Positions 20,441-33,930 of a stretch of 64,000 nucleotides of DNA are shown here, piece after piece. The number at the start of each line of letters is the position of its first letter. Within the stretch, counting starts at the first letter, position 1. The position numbers were made by a program, and so were the translations under genes. The notes beneath the pieces were generated by a model. That model was given only the letters and a program-made list of their open reading frames with translations, had not been told where the DNA came from and searched no databases. Source of the stretch: Cocos nucifera (lineage: Eukaryota > Streptophyta > Magnoliopsida > Arecales > Arecaceae); NCBI GenBank assembly GCA_006176705.1, contig QRFJ01000048.1, positions 721,221 to 785,220 of the forward strand, in the 5' to 3' direction.

Positions 20441-22260
20441 TGACCCGACCTGATCTGACTAGACTCGAGACAAGGCGAGTATACCCGACCCAAACCGAGA
20501 TGGGTACAAAGCGAGTATGGGCATGGATTTTTTCATGGTGGGGCAAGTACGAATATTGATCGGTCTAACCCTATCATCTTTACCCAAAAAAAGCTAGCCA
20601 AAGGATATTATTTGAGTTCCTTGACCCTGTATAAGTATTTAAAATCTTCCTAGCAAATAACCGATGTAGGACTAAATATACACTAGTATAGGTCCTCACA
20701 GTAATTGAAGCCCATGGTGCGTTCTTGAGGAAAGGCACATGGTCAGCTCGAATAGTGTGGGTTTCAAAATTGAAGCAAAGTTTTGAGGCCGGAAAGAATG
20801 CAAAATTAATTTGTAATTGTACAACTTAAATCTTTTTGGGAAAAATGTTGTTAGGTTAAAGTAAATGGGAGTGGTAGAAGAGCAATTGAAATGAAAGGGG
20901 CAACCATAAATTTCTGTGGAGTTGAAGTCTAAAAGCAGCAGGTGTTATAGCAAACAAGTTTGTCTATTTTGCTTGATGGGGGGCAAAGTGCTTTAAAGTT
21001 TACCTAGTCAAGGATTGCTCATGCAATGAAAGAATGTAAAATTGAAGCTATCAAGGTTTCGAAGTGGATGTGTAGATTGTGAACCTAGTGTGGAGTAAAT
21101 ATTGGAAAGTGAAAACTTGAAAAGGTTAGCACTTGATTTGGAGTACTATTAAGCACTGTGATATATAACAATGTCCCAAAAGTCATTAAGACATTGTTAT
21201 ATTTTGTGCATGGGTTTTTCACCTGAAAGATGCTAGGTTTTGTTGGGTGGATGGGATTGTCATTAGGATAGTTGCATGTATGTGCTATAATATGGAGAGC
21301 AAACCTAGAGCATGGATAGGTGCTTGCACATGGAATATTCTCTATAGTCAATCCTGAGTCGATCGTATACCAATAGGTGTTGGACAAAGGTATACTCAGC
21401 TACCTGTTGCCACAAGAGCATGGAATGGTGAAATGAGGACTTTGTTTGTAAACCAGTGATAGATATCTAAACTTGACCTAAAGAAAAAGAAAAGGAAAAG
21501 AAAGATAAAACATGAGTCAGTGCAAATACTGGCAAAAATTAGTATTGGCCCACCATGCACTGGGTGCTTACTTGAAATTATGATTGGTTTTTAAAAAGTT
21601 TACTGGTGTCAAAGATATTGCTCTCAGTAGTTTTTCTGTGGATGGAAACCAGAATAGATGAGGTCAACAGTGAAGCAAGTACAAGGCGTTGAGATTGCCT
21701 TGATTGGAGATAACAGACCTTCTATGCTGTTGTCTTGACTCTTGAGTAATCAATCAATCAACATGCTTAAACTGTGAAAATGCTTAATAAATGCCACTTC
21801 TACTGAAAAGAGGGTAAGGAAAGAAGCAATTAAAATATCTGTACAGTTGTTCTGAGTATCATTTAAATCATGTGCGTTAATGAGAATTATTTTTTTAAGC
21901 TAGTGAGGGATTCAAACTTTATGACATACAATTTATTGAACAAATGTGCATGTAAATTTGATTTAGATTTTAACTAGTTAAAGTTGCTGGCAAACTATGC
22001 TTCCAGCTTTAAACAAAACATATTATGGAAATTAAAAAAATTGCATTTAGTAGATGCTTATAAATCTTGGTTTTTCTTTCGCTGTGCTGCTGTTATGTCT
22101 TTTGAATTAAAAATTTGTGAACTTTAATGTTTGACAGACTATGAGAGATATATTTATTCAAAGCCTTTTGTAGGTGAATGATAGGGTTTTTAACTTGTTT
22201 AATTAAGAACGATGTTCTGTCAATGTTGGTCATTTTGGTAGATAACAAAATAAAGCAGCT

Positions 22261-25200
22261 ATGCAAAAGGATGGCAGTTCCAATGACACTCCATCAAATC
22301 ATCTGGGGCGGATTCGGCATCGGAAACGCTCAACTGAGGTTGGTTTCTTGCATTTCTTGGTTCATTTTCTAGTTATTTTTCTTATTCTGTAGTCATTTGC
22401 TTAGAAACCTGGATTTTCTTTTGATTCTCACAAATGAGTATTTTGAGGATTCGACAGAAGTAAAACAGCTACAGCTTAGGATTCATTTATTAAACTTTAT
22501 GTTTATTTACACCACCGAACAGCTTATTGATGGATTGAAAATCATTTTCTCTTTCCTAGTCTAGTTGGCCATTGTCTTTTTACCATTAACTTGCCATATA
22601 GCCTTTGGGCAACTACGTTGTCGATCATTGTTAGAATGATTAGTATAGCTTCATATGCTGTTAGGTGCATTGGTTGATGATTTATTTTGGCAAATGTAGT
22701 AAAATTGATTAAGTAGGTGGATTCTTGGACTGCTGCAGTTCATGATGGAACATATAAAAATAAATAATTCTGTTGTTTCAGGTTTCTCAAGATGCAAATA
22801 AAGCAAATGGGGCAAATTTGCTTGTCGATGACCGCAACAAATACAAATCAATGCTTATTCGTGCACATTCATCATTGTGGATGATGGGTGGTTTTGCATT
22901 TATAATCTACATGGGTCATCTATATATCTGGGCCATGATTGTTGTCATCCAAATCTTTATGGCAAGGGAGCTGTTTAATCTACTTAGAAAAGCTAATGAA
23001 GACAGACAGCTTCCAGGATTCAGGCTTTTAAATTGGTATATTTCTGTCGTATTTGATTACGTCTCCAGCATGTTCGGTAGCCAGTGTTAATCAACTGAAT
23101 TATGTTCCTCCCACCCCCATCCAAAAAAAAAAAATATTGAATGGATGCTTATGGTTTGAATCAAGTCTCAGTTAATTTATCCATTCTCCACAGTGCAGGC
23201 ATTTTTTCTTCACCGCAATGTTGTTTACTTATGGACGCTTTCTCAGCAGACAGCTTGTCAACACTGTAACTTCAGATAAATTGCTATATCAGCTTGTGAG
23301 CGGGCTTATCAAATACCAGATGGTTATCTGCTATTTCCTGTATATTGCAGGTTATCATTTTTGTTATGTTCTTTTATCATATATGAGTATATGTTGTGAT
23401 CACATTCCAAATATAAAAATTTAGTAACCATGAACTTTTTTGTGCCTTCTTGTATTATTGAAGGTTTTCTCTGTTCTTCCCTCCCATCATTTTGTATGAA
23501 ACCACGACATTGCTGGTTCATCCTTTTCATATCTCATGGCTTGTTCAATTGCTTTAGACTATTATGCAGTTTCAATGTCACATTTCAATTAACAACGTGG
23601 AGGGGAATGAATGAACATATTGCAAAATGATGTAACGGATCAACATGTGATAAAATATAAATGATTTAACATAATAACAGAATAACTTTACAAGGAAAAC
23701 AAGTTCTGGAAAGAGAATTTTTTTTTATTCTAATGAAGTTACAAACTAGAACAACTTCTGATTTTAGAGGCAAACTTCAAAAATAGACTCAACATGGGGT
23801 GTTTGGTTCATGACCGGAATTGAAATCGGAATGGACATATTTCTCGAAGAGTTTGGTTTATGACCAGAATTGGAATCGGAATGGAGATTTGAATCCTTAG
23901 GAAGAGTTGGGATTGGGTTTTAGGGGGATTGGGCCATTCCCATTCCGCCTCAAAATCAATATGGGACTCCCTCCAACCAAATGGTTGGAATGGGAGTCAC
24001 CCATTCCCATTTCCATTCCAAGCCTCAACATCCCCAACCAAACACCCCCGTGAATATCATGATGTAATACCATAACAATTAAGAGTGTCATTGCTATATA
24101 AAATCAATCTGGTGAAAATAATCCACTCTTTATGATTTAAAGAAAATGCGAAGTATAGAAGATAAAGTTACCTTCTTCTATAATTGCATCAATCACTAGC
24201 TCTAAAGATCTTTTATTTTTATTAAAAAAGTGTAAATAATGAGGATATACTTGAGAAATGTTGCATTGGTCATCCATTTTTGTGATGCATAAAGGGAATG
24301 GACTAACATAGCTTCTTCTTTTTTCTGTTTTTTTTTCCTTTTTCTTGGTGATTGGGTCTTCTTCTTCTTGTTTTTGTGATGCATGGGAAAGCAGGTCTCC
24401 TAAAAAAAATTTAATGAGAGAACACTTATGTGGTATGTGTGGTAACTAGTTTCCAAGGAGATTCAACAGCGGTTGCACCCTCCTAAACAGAATATTCTTG
24501 CTAGCAAGGTTTGAGGGATCAAATAGCCTGCCCAAGTTATAATAGTGCAAAACGGTATTTATAGTTTTCGTGTATTCTTCAACCAAAGCATTCTCGAAGA
24601 GCTTTCCTATTTGTAATTGTGGATGTTTCAGACTATGCACAGAACAGTGTGGTTCTTTCATTTTCTTTTCTTTTCTTTTCTTTTCTTTTTTGGTTTAAAC
24701 TTATTCCATAACTTAATGGTGTCCAGACCTTGTTGATCCAAACTTAACAGGGCCTATCTGAATGTAAAATGTTGCCCTAAGATTAATGCCTCTTCGTATT
24801 TTATTTTCCTATATGTACATTCATTCTTTAATGCATTCCTCTGGTTATTAATCTGTCTGTTGGTGGCTTAGGTTTTGTATGGTTTATTCTTGCACTAAAG
24901 AAGAAGATGTACAAGTATCAGTTTAGCCAGTACGCATGGACTCACATGATCCTTCTAATAGTTTTCGTACAGTCCTCCTTCACTGTCGCAAATATATTTG
25001 AAGGAATATTCTGGTAAATAATTATTTATCCCTTATTTATGATGTCAATGAGCTAGAAGTTTATTCCAGTCAACATCATTTGTTTCAAATTTGTACCTTG
25101 TAGCACTTCATCATTGTGCAAATAATTTTTGGAAGGCCTAACTTTTTCTTTCTGGAATAGTGTGCTAAATTTATGAATTATTTGATTGTTCAAAAGTGAG

Positions 25201-28200
25201 CCTAATTATGCCACATGTTTATATTTTTGATCATCAACGAAGTGTATAGCTTGTTCTTCTCTCTCATGTTATGTTTTATGATAATAGGTTTTCCAACAAG
25301 AAGGTATTTGATGTACTTGCATTTGCATATGTATATATTTGAAAAGTATTATGTTCTATGGAAGGGACCTCATGGCAGGTTACATTGAGGTTAAAACATT
25401 AACGTTTCTAATAATTTGAGACTCAGGAGGCAAGGCACCAGTGCTGGTTGTTTTTTTTTCCGATTTTTCTTTCTTTTCTTTTTAACTCCTTTGACTCTCC
25501 ATCTCAATCAATCTGTCATATCTACCATATTATACTGTACCAGTATGGTACCAGTACATTACTGAGACTCGTTTTGGCTGAACCACCCATTACGAACCCA
25601 TTCCACTTGGTTTTGGGTGATGCCATGGCTGGGGAGTGAAAAAAGTGCTGAGAGCTTGTCTCGGTATGGGGTGCATATCACACCATGCCGATTTTATCAT
25701 ATGACTGGTGATATGTTAATAAAGTTCCCAGTACCGGTTTTATGGACCTATTCTTTGCACTGCTTTGAAAGAAGTTTGTGAAGAAATATGTGTAGTGCTT
25801 TCTCCTTTTTATTTGGATTTTTTTTAAATTGCTGCTCTGAAAAAGGACCATGCAGTGAAATTTTGTCCGTTTGAGGATGGTTTACTTTATATTTTTCCTT
25901 TTAGACGCTATGTCCTGTAGCAGGCTTTTTTTTTATTTTGACTTTTCTGATATTAATCCAGTTAAATTAAACTTCCTTGTATTAAGGATGGATTTATTTG
26001 CAGGTTTCTTTTACCAGCATCGCTTATTGTCATCAATGATATTGCTGCATATTTCTTTGGATTCTTTTTTGGGAGAACACCTTTGATCAAACTTTCTCCA
26101 AAGAAAACTTGGGAGGGTTTCATTGGTGCATTAGTCACCACTATGTTCTCTGCTTTTGTGGTGAGCATCTTGTTCCCGAATTATAAATCATGTCTGTTCT
26201 CTTATATATATATACTGATATGTAGACAAGCGCATGCACACACAGGTATGATCTCTTTGTTTGTGCATCTATGCTAGCTTTTTCTATTACACTGTTGTTG
26301 AGAATTATAAGCTTATAACTCTCTACCCTGTGTCAACTAAGCATTACCTGATGGTATGGTACCTTTTTCCTTCTTTTCTTTGTTGTTACAAGGAGAGTTC
26401 TCCAACTATCAGATAGCAAGCACTAGTCCTCTGAAACCCAACCATAAGCTTATTCAATATTTGTTCTAAAATTTGTAGTTTAATATATATATATTATGCC
26501 AGGATGTAATCCTTAGCTTGGAAACTTCTTGAAATTTGAAATTCCAAACCAGCAAGTTATTGAGCTGATGTAAACCGGAGAGCCGGATGTGCAATAAGCT
26601 AAGTTCATAAGTCATCTTATTGTTCTGTTGCTGACAAAGCTGGAATTAGCTGAATATCGCTCCATCAGCACATGTATATGTTAACAGTTACACAAATTGG
26701 TGGTTCGAATTTTCACCTCCGTTTGATATATGCCAGAATGTTTTTTTCTTGTCTCTTCATTTTTCCTGTCTCTTCATTCAAGTATGAACACTTACACTGT
26801 TGCTCCTGAATTTGAATTTCTCATGTCTTGCTGTTTCAAGGGAGCTGTTCCTTAGTTTCTTCTCCTTGTTAAATTTCAGCCCACTCGATAGTCAATAATG
26901 ATGCTCATCTCCACTCCAAATGTGCGCTTGTGCTGAGATACTGCCCTGTTCTTGTGATTCTTTGGGTTTTGAATCGATGAGAGTGATCTCTGTTAATTGT
27001 ACACGAAGTATGATTTGCAGACATTTTCTGGGTTCAACTATGGTCAAAAGACCTAGAAAGGGCAGAGGATTTTGAGAGACATGCATCCGTGGTTAGGGTG
27101 CATGTGGTTTCTTGCAATAAAAATTCTATGATGAACATTGTTTTTCAAGAATCATGTGAAGCATAATGGATGTAATTTTATTTAAAAACTGAAATATCCA
27201 TAGAGTCGGTCATTTGAAACTTTGTAAAACGAAGGTCACTGACATACCACTCACCCTCTCTTCTTGGCTTTCTTTTCTGGTTTCCTTTTTATGAATTTTT
27301 GACCCAAGAAAATTGCTTTTTGCATTAATGCTGTCCACCAGTTATAAAAAGTCATTTCTATTGCACAAGTTGGTGATGTGTGCCTGTGTGCTGTGGAGGC
27401 AGCCAGTATTCTCTTGCCCAAGGATTGTTCATTGTTAAAGTAAAAGTTTGTGCTTACTTTTTATTAGCTTGCCATGAACATCTCTCTCTCTCTCTCTCTC
27501 ATGTGCACACATGTAATGCGCGCATGTGCAAGGTGCACATGAAGTCAGCAGATTTTATTCCTGTCTTATTATTATTTCTTGTGATTTTCTTGGAAATAGA
27601 GACTTGTTTTTCTGTCACTTAACAACTCTTTGAATTACTGGTCATGAATGTTGAAGAAGTTTTTGTTGTCTTGTAAAGAAAAATGATAAATTTTTTTTGA
27701 ATGTTTTTAGTTATAAGACTTCTTTTCTGTCCACTTATGTTGCAGCAAAAACAGTTTCACCAGGCAGACATGTGACCTTATGTTTGATCTTTAAGCATGT
27801 TTCGCTTGATTTTATTTGTAACTGTGAACTGTAATCTTATTTTGTGTAAATAACCTACACTCTAATGGATGATTTTTTTTTCCCCTGTTGTCCTGAAACA
27901 TCCCAATGTAATAAAGGTTGTATCTTGTATCCATATAGAGAAGTTTGGCAATTTTGTTGCTTAATTGATGTTGAGCTTGAAAGAATTCACCTTCAAGCTT
28001 GTCAAACTCCTTTTGTTTTTCTATTCTTATACTAATGACTGAAGTATCCAAATTTGATGAAGGTTGTATTTTGTATAGAGTTGTTGAGTAATTCTAGTGG
28101 TTAATTTATTATTGAGCTTGAAAGAGTGCTTGCAAATTTGACAGAGACCAGTATCAAGCGGAGCCATTCATCAAGTTAATCAACGTGTCTATGTTATCAT

Positions 28201-31200
28201 TCTTACACAAGTCCAAAGTGTTACCAAGCATTGTCTCTTATAGAGAACATCTCCTTAGGAAACTCATGAAGTAGGAATTGACCTTTTTATTATTTTCATG
28301 GTATGGCATGCATCATTGATAATCTAATGCTGGTTGTTGCCTCGTCTACAACTTTCCTGGTCCATGATTAATTGAACAAAATCCAAAAAAGGAAAACGGA
28401 TGACCATGTGATGTGTCTGATTGAATGAAGGGTGATGGTTCTTACAAGTGTCACTAGAGCTTTCTCTAAAGTGGATTATCAGATCATTGTTTTCACGAGG
28501 CTCTCTTACCTCCCCTGGCTTTTAAGGTCCCCAATGATTGTGCCTTTTTGCTGAAACCATTACCATATATGAAGAAAGAGCGAAGTTTGGCTTGTTATGG
28601 CCCTACTGAAACATTCTAATCAATAAAAGTAAAGGGGAAGTCATAAAGATGGACATGAAAAGCAGGCATGAAGAGAAAAAAATAAACCTGTATGGGTTCT
28701 ATGATATACATTTCAGCAGAAAGGTTTGTAACTTTATCTTTTAATTATGTCATTAGTAATTTGGTTCTTTCACTCCAAGCGAGAATTCCAATTGCCTCTT
28801 TGCTATTTACAGACAGGCTGTTCTGGTACTAGTGCTGATGGATTTCACCATCTAAAATTCATTCATTAATGTTAATGTTTGAGCTTGACATACCAACCTC
28901 TGCTATACTATGTATATTTTCTGATCCTTTTTCCTATTATTGTTGCAAATGCTTGGACCGCTTTATTAACAGTTGCAGAAATAAAGAATATCACTGGTTG
29001 CAAGTTGGTACTTGAAGTTAGGTTTGATTTGCATTTAATCGGTCAAATAGAGTGGACATTTCCTTATTCCCTCAATGTAGCTTGGTTCATTATACAGCAT
29101 AACTTGGACATCTTACATGCTTTTATCATTAGACGTAATGATGACCGTTCAAACTTCAAAATATGCTACCCTAAAATGTTCAAACTTCTTCTATCATTTA
29201 GCCGTAACGTTTCAAATATTGCTAAAACCAAATAGAAACTGAATGAAATATCCTTCTGTTCATAACAAATTATAGACAAACACTGAAATTCAAAACCATC
29301 CTCTTTGAGCTAAAAAACCAAATCATTTTAGCAAATTAGCTCCAAATCAGTCATTATGGTCATCGATAGTTGAAGATAATCTGCAAGGAAAATATTTTTT
29401 GCAATGGAGACACCATCTAAAACTTAAGAAAATGCTTAAATAAAATTTTTCAGCATTTCAATATAAACCTGAAGTATAATGTGAATCCAGGAAACTCAAA
29501 AAACAACTCCACATTAAGGTGCATAAATTTTTATCAGCCCTTCAGTAGCAAATGTTTCGCATTGATTGGTATTTTAGCCTCTTGCTGTTTTCTGGGTCCT
29601 GCACTTGGGTACTTCTTGCCATTTGTTTAGCTTCTCTTTTCCTTGAATAATGGTGCAAATGTGTGAACATGCAGGTGCACATTAATAGTTTATGATATGT
29701 TTGGAATCTTATGTGTGTTTTTGTGTTTATCATATTTGAACAGAACAGCTTTACATCGATACATCCATCCACAAACACGCCATTTTTATGTACTCTGATA
29801 TATTCTAAATCTCAAATCTGTTCTATATGCTTGGTGCAGCTAGCAAATCTAATGGGTCGCTTCCGGTGGCTAACATGCCCAAGAAAGGTAACCCTTTCCT
29901 ATGTAATCATTAATGATTTCGATATCTAATGTTGTTGGTTATCAGAATCTCAGAGTTGGAATACTCACAGGACTTGGCTACGGCATGGCTTCACTGTGAT
30001 CCTGGGCCAATGTTTAAAGCAGAATATTATTCTTTACCAGGATGGGTGCCTCAATCGGTGAGAACTCTAAAACTTAAAATTGATTTCATTGTGTAAATTT
30101 ATCCTCATTTCAAATTTTCTTTATATATATATATATATATATGAAAGGGCAATTTTTTCCTTCTTTGTTCGCCATGAATATTCTTAACCTTTTTTTTTTA
30201 ATGCAAAAGCAAGTCTTTATGGAACTAATTTTTAGTGCTGCTTCCATTTTGTTCTTGCTAAATGGATGATTCTTTTTCTCCTCTTGGTCTTATCCATGGA
30301 GTATATTTCAAAATTTCTAGAAAAGACCCATGTCATTGGTTGACATGTCTTTATGATATTTATAACCAGTTCTTTATGCTTTAAACCTATTTGATCTGCT
30401 CTTTTTAGTTTATAGATATGATCATTCTTTTTCTTGCAGTATTAGTTAGTTTGATTATCGTTTTCAATTTATGTCTAATATGCCCTTGTTCTTCCTGCAG
30501 TTTCCTTGGAAAGAAGTATCGATTCTGCCTGTGCAGTGGCATGCTCTTGCTCTTGGTCTATTTGCATCAATAATAGCACCATTTGGAGGTTTTTTTGCAA
30601 GTGGTTTCAAAAGGGCATTTAAATTTAAGGTGCTCATTTTTCAACTGTAGGACTAAATATTTGAGAGAGTTGGAAAAATAATATCTTTTTTCCTTTCAAT
30701 AATTTTAGGATTTCGGTGATAGCATCCCTGGACATGGTGGAATTACTGATAGAATGGATTGCCAAGTAAGTTGATGTGAATTTTAGATATTACTCAAGTA
30801 TTAAACGTTCTAGTACATTCTAGATCATGGAAGTATGAATAAATTTGAAAAAATATTTAGTATATGATATTCATGTATGCTTCTTATCAACTATTTTGGC
30901 AGTTGTGATATTGCTTATTCACAGCTTTTTGGTGAAGCAAACAACTGGATTCTTGTATTATCATTATAACTGTATCACTAGTTTGAGACTAAAGTATACC
31001 GACAATTTCATTTAAGCACTATTCCATTGTTCAGCTAATGGGGTTCTACGTTTTTATTGGTAGCTATTGAAGTGTTTGAAAGCAAGGTTTTAAGTCCCGG
31101 TGGGATGGGGCTTGTCTCGGCCGTCCTATCCCGTTCCTGTGAGAAAATAGGGCCAAGACAGGGTCGGGACTTCGAAACCCATCCATGCAGAGAGAGAAGA

Positions 31201-33930
31201 AGAAAGAGGAAAGAAAGAAAGGAAAGAAAGATAAAGAAAAGAAAAAATTGAAAGAAAAGAAGAAGAGGAAAAACGAAAGGAAGAAGGAAAGGGAGAAGAA
31301 ATAGAAAGGAAGAAAAGGAAGAGAAGAAAGAGAAAGAAGAAGAAAAAGAAATAGAAAGAGAAATGAAAAGAAAGGAAGGTAGAAAAAAATGAATGAAAGA
31401 AAGAATGAAAAGAAGAAGGGGAGAGAGATGGAGGACATCTATCTTGATGTATGACCCGAAGTATTGTCGGGACGGGCTGGGACAATAGGGCATCCTGTTC
31501 CATGAAGTAACCAGGATACCCCCATCCTATGAGATTTAAAACTTTGTTTGGAAGTAAATCTCTTTAAGTCATTCCTCTCTACCTTAATCCAACTCTTCCT
31601 TGGTATCCAATGATGATCTCTATTTATGCTTAATTTGTTTTGTACAATGTGTGTGACCTGGGTGTTTTCCATTGCATTTTGTTAATTACATATAAACGTT
31701 TCCAAATTCAGCAAGTCCATTGATGGACATCCGAGTTCATTGTCATGATGCACCAAAGGGCTGCAGGGATTTCTCTTAGATATAATCTTAGTTAAGTTGC
31801 TGTAATTTTGTTCTTTCATAACTAGTTATTTTTAGTTTCTAGTCAATTATTAGAATTGAGGGAGGAGATTGAACAAAAATACCATATCTTATTTAACAGC
31901 CTAATGGGCATAATTTTTATCATGGTACCATTCATTCTACAGCAACCATGCACCACACATAGGGTTAATTTTGCGATTAAGGGCTTCTTTTTTGTAAGAA
32001 ATAGAGCTTTTGGATTCTTTGTATCAGAGGTGTGAGACCTTCAAATCCTAGGTGCGATTATTGGTCTCAGAAAGAGTCCAGTGGCATCTTTCCTATTTCG
32101 TTTATTCCTGTGTTAACTTTCCATTTCCTTTTTTTTTCTGTACATCTGGCTCTTCTTCCCTTGTTTTCCTTCCAAGCATCATTGCATCAATCCTTGAACT
32201 TAGTTCTATTTATTTATTTGTGGTCAGCTTTGCTGCAAGGTTTAATCTTTACAGCACATATCTGTTATCTGGCTGACTTTTATGTCCCTGTCTGTATAAT
32301 CTTATGCAGTCGCACACCACATAAAATACAGACTTGGATCGGTAGGAAAAAAAAAAAAGGGGAAAAATGTCCAGACCTGGACCTGAATGGACAGCGAGGC
32401 ACTTAATGTATTTCTAACCAATGGGAACCCCTTCCATTTCCTAATTGAGCATTAGTTTTGTATATTTTAGATTCATCACAATCAATTTTGTATTGAAATT
32501 TCGACCCTCATACTTTAATTTTAACTAACATTTAGATCATAATTAATTATCAGAAGTATATTGGTTAAGTTTTATCTTTAACTTAAACCCTAATAGGTCC
32601 TGTTCAGAGACTGTCCTACATCATCTATTCAATGATTATAATAGTGTTTTCATTTTGTAGCGCACACGCTATTGCTTTTCCTTAGTTCTCTAGTGGAGTT
32701 TATGTCACCTTGTGTACAAATTTGATTATACTTGTCCGCCAATACCAGTAATTACCACGAAGCTTTTGTACTCTGATGGTCTGACCCATGACATTTTGCT
32801 GCCAATCATGGGAGTTAACCGATCTTTCAGCCATATGACAAATGTGGAATTGGAAAGGAAAAAGGTTGCCACGTAAAGATTCTTTTTCTATCTTCTTTTT
32901 TTCAGTCTTGCAAAGAATAAGGTGTTTTACAAAATTATATTAGCATATGTTTGATCTCATCAAGATCATACGGCAATGTTGGAGTCAAGTTTAGATGATT
33001 GCTACAATAGATTGTACATGAAGAAGCAAGTTTGATCAAAATGAATCTATTATTAACAAGGTAATAAAAAATATAGAAAAACAAAATTGAATATTCTTGC
33101 TTTAATTCATCGTGTTGCTTTTGATCTAGATGGTTGCACACCAGAAACTTAAAAAGAAATTCACTGATAACATTATGATTTTCACCATTACCTAGTTACC
33201 GTCCCAGCAATTAGGGCTTGACCTTTGATTATTTTTTTGCACAAAGTGGCTGCTCACCCATGCACTTGTCAACCCAAGCCTTTTATCATTGCACCAAGCA
33301 GTGGCCCGTATTGATTACATAATAATTATATTTCCAAAATATTTTGGAAAACAGGTATTCTTACAAGGCCGCTATTGTTGATATCTTGTAAATTGTTGAA
33401 TGCTACGTTACAAATATATTCTAATAAATTAATGATGTTCTTTTTTCTTTTTTATTTTTTTTTGTCAGATAATTCTCTGGTTTCATGTTTCCTTCCCAAG
33501 AAATAAAAGAATAGCGTGGTGTTGTTCTGTTGAAAAAAATTATGGCCTTTTTGCCTGTCCATATTTCATTCATTTGTTATGCCTTAAAACATAACCTCTA
33601 TGCACGCTTGCATGCATACCAACATGCCTATTTGTAAACAATTTTCTGCTTGCATTTTGTCGTAGATGGTTATGGCAGTTTTTGCGTACATATACCATCA
33701 ATCTTTTGTGATGCCTCAGAGCTTTTCGGTTGAAATGATTCTAGACCAGGTATATTTTCTTCTTATATTGATTTCCCCCCCCCAACCCTCCCTCATAGCC
33801 TGCTTCTCTCAATCAGAGACTGACCGTGGATGTGATGCAGATACTAAGGAACCTTAGCTTTGAGGAGCAGCAAATTCTGTACCAGCAACTTGGGAAGATC
33901 TTTCGAGACAGACGGGCTATGCTACCCTAA
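22261..33930 (+). CDS. CDS1: CDP-diacylglycerol synthase (phosphatidate cytidylyltransferase), 425 aa
   Basis: The enzyme turns phosphatidic acid and CTP into CDP-diacylglycerol, the precursor of phosphatidylinositol and phosphatidylglycerol, in ER membranes. Coding exons: 22261-22338, 22782-23035, 23199-23350, 24872-25013, 26004-26160, 29840-29887, 29971-30057, 30501-30629, 30709-30765, 33666-33749 and 33841-33930. Together they make 1278 nt, close to the usual plant length of about 420 aa. The start MQKDGSS..RIRHRKRSTE is a soluble basic tail of eukaryotic-type CDS. Hydrophobic segments follow (MGGFAFIIYMGHLYIWAM, FFFTAMLF, MVICYFLYIAGFVWFI, ILLIVFV, ASLIVINDIAAYFFGFFFG). The family signature spans residues 340-366 (SGFKRAFKFKDF...PGHGGITDRMD), with the essential basic and acidic residues present. 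All introns are GT-AG and no lesion is seen. A non-coding 5' exon is likely near 16330. The number after CDS follows the Arabidopsis ER type and is not certain. Confidence 0.95.
23796..24048. mobile_element. 253-bp MITE in intron 3 of the CDP-diacylglycerol synthase gene
   Basis: The ends are perfect 13-bp terminal inverted repeats, GGGGTGTTTGGTT and AACCAAACACCCC. The interior has further complementary blocks (GGAATTGGAATCGGAATGG-like on the left and CCATTCCCATTTCCATTCC on the right), so the whole can fold back. It has no coding capacity. No clear target duplication was found, so the superfamily (hAT or PIF/Harbinger) is undecided. Confidence 0.7.
31083..31545. mobile_element. Foldback element with an inner purine tract, in intron 9 of the CDP-diacylglycerol synthase gene
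   Basis: The left end AAGGTTTTAAGTCCCGGTGG and the right end (CCCATCCTATGAGATTTAAA followed by ACTTTG) are roughly inverted repeats of about 28 bp. A shorter relative sits at 38778-38908 in the neighbouring gene, with the same ends (GGTTTTAAGTTCC and CCTATCCTATGAGATTTAAA). The interior from 31190 to 31434 is almost only A and G (about 12 pyrimidines in 245 bases). Low-complexity Ser/Phe-rich frames on the other strand come from that tract. Confidence 0.55.

Larger units (their letters stand above)
16481..20700. mobile_element. TRIM-like short LTR element, split by a later copia insertion
   Basis: The left end reads TGTAACGACCTAGGGC and the right end reads GGTCCTCACA. Both are flanked by GTAAT (16476-16480 and 20701-20705), a perfect 5-bp target duplication. 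Terminal direct repeats of about 130-150 bp share AAAAAAAGCTAGCC, GATAT(C/T)ATTT, TTCCTTG and GGACTAAATATA (left 16481-16612, right about 20555-20700). Without the nested copia element the unit is about 1.2 kb with no coding capacity, the size of a TRIM. It lies in the 5'-leader intron of the CDP-diacylglycerol synthase gene. The inner ends of the repeats and the primer site are too decayed to place exactly. Confidence 0.6.

Noticed and set aside
22178..22372. 64-codon plus-strand frame with a start upstream of the CDP-diacylglycerol synthase ATG
   Set aside because: It reads the first coding exon in the wrong frame and runs into the intron. The ATG at 22261 gives the family N-terminus and joins exon 2 in phase.
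25535..25740. GTACCAGTATGGTACCAGTA and later CAGTACCGG words suggesting a dispersed element in intron 4 of the CDP-diacylglycerol synthase gene
   Set aside because: No terminal repeats or target duplication could be placed, so it is not listed as an element.
31035..31503. Three overlapping minus-strand frames rich in Ser, Phe and Leu that look like membrane proteins
   Set aside because: They are the pyrimidine strand of the purine-only tract, and the composition alone creates them.
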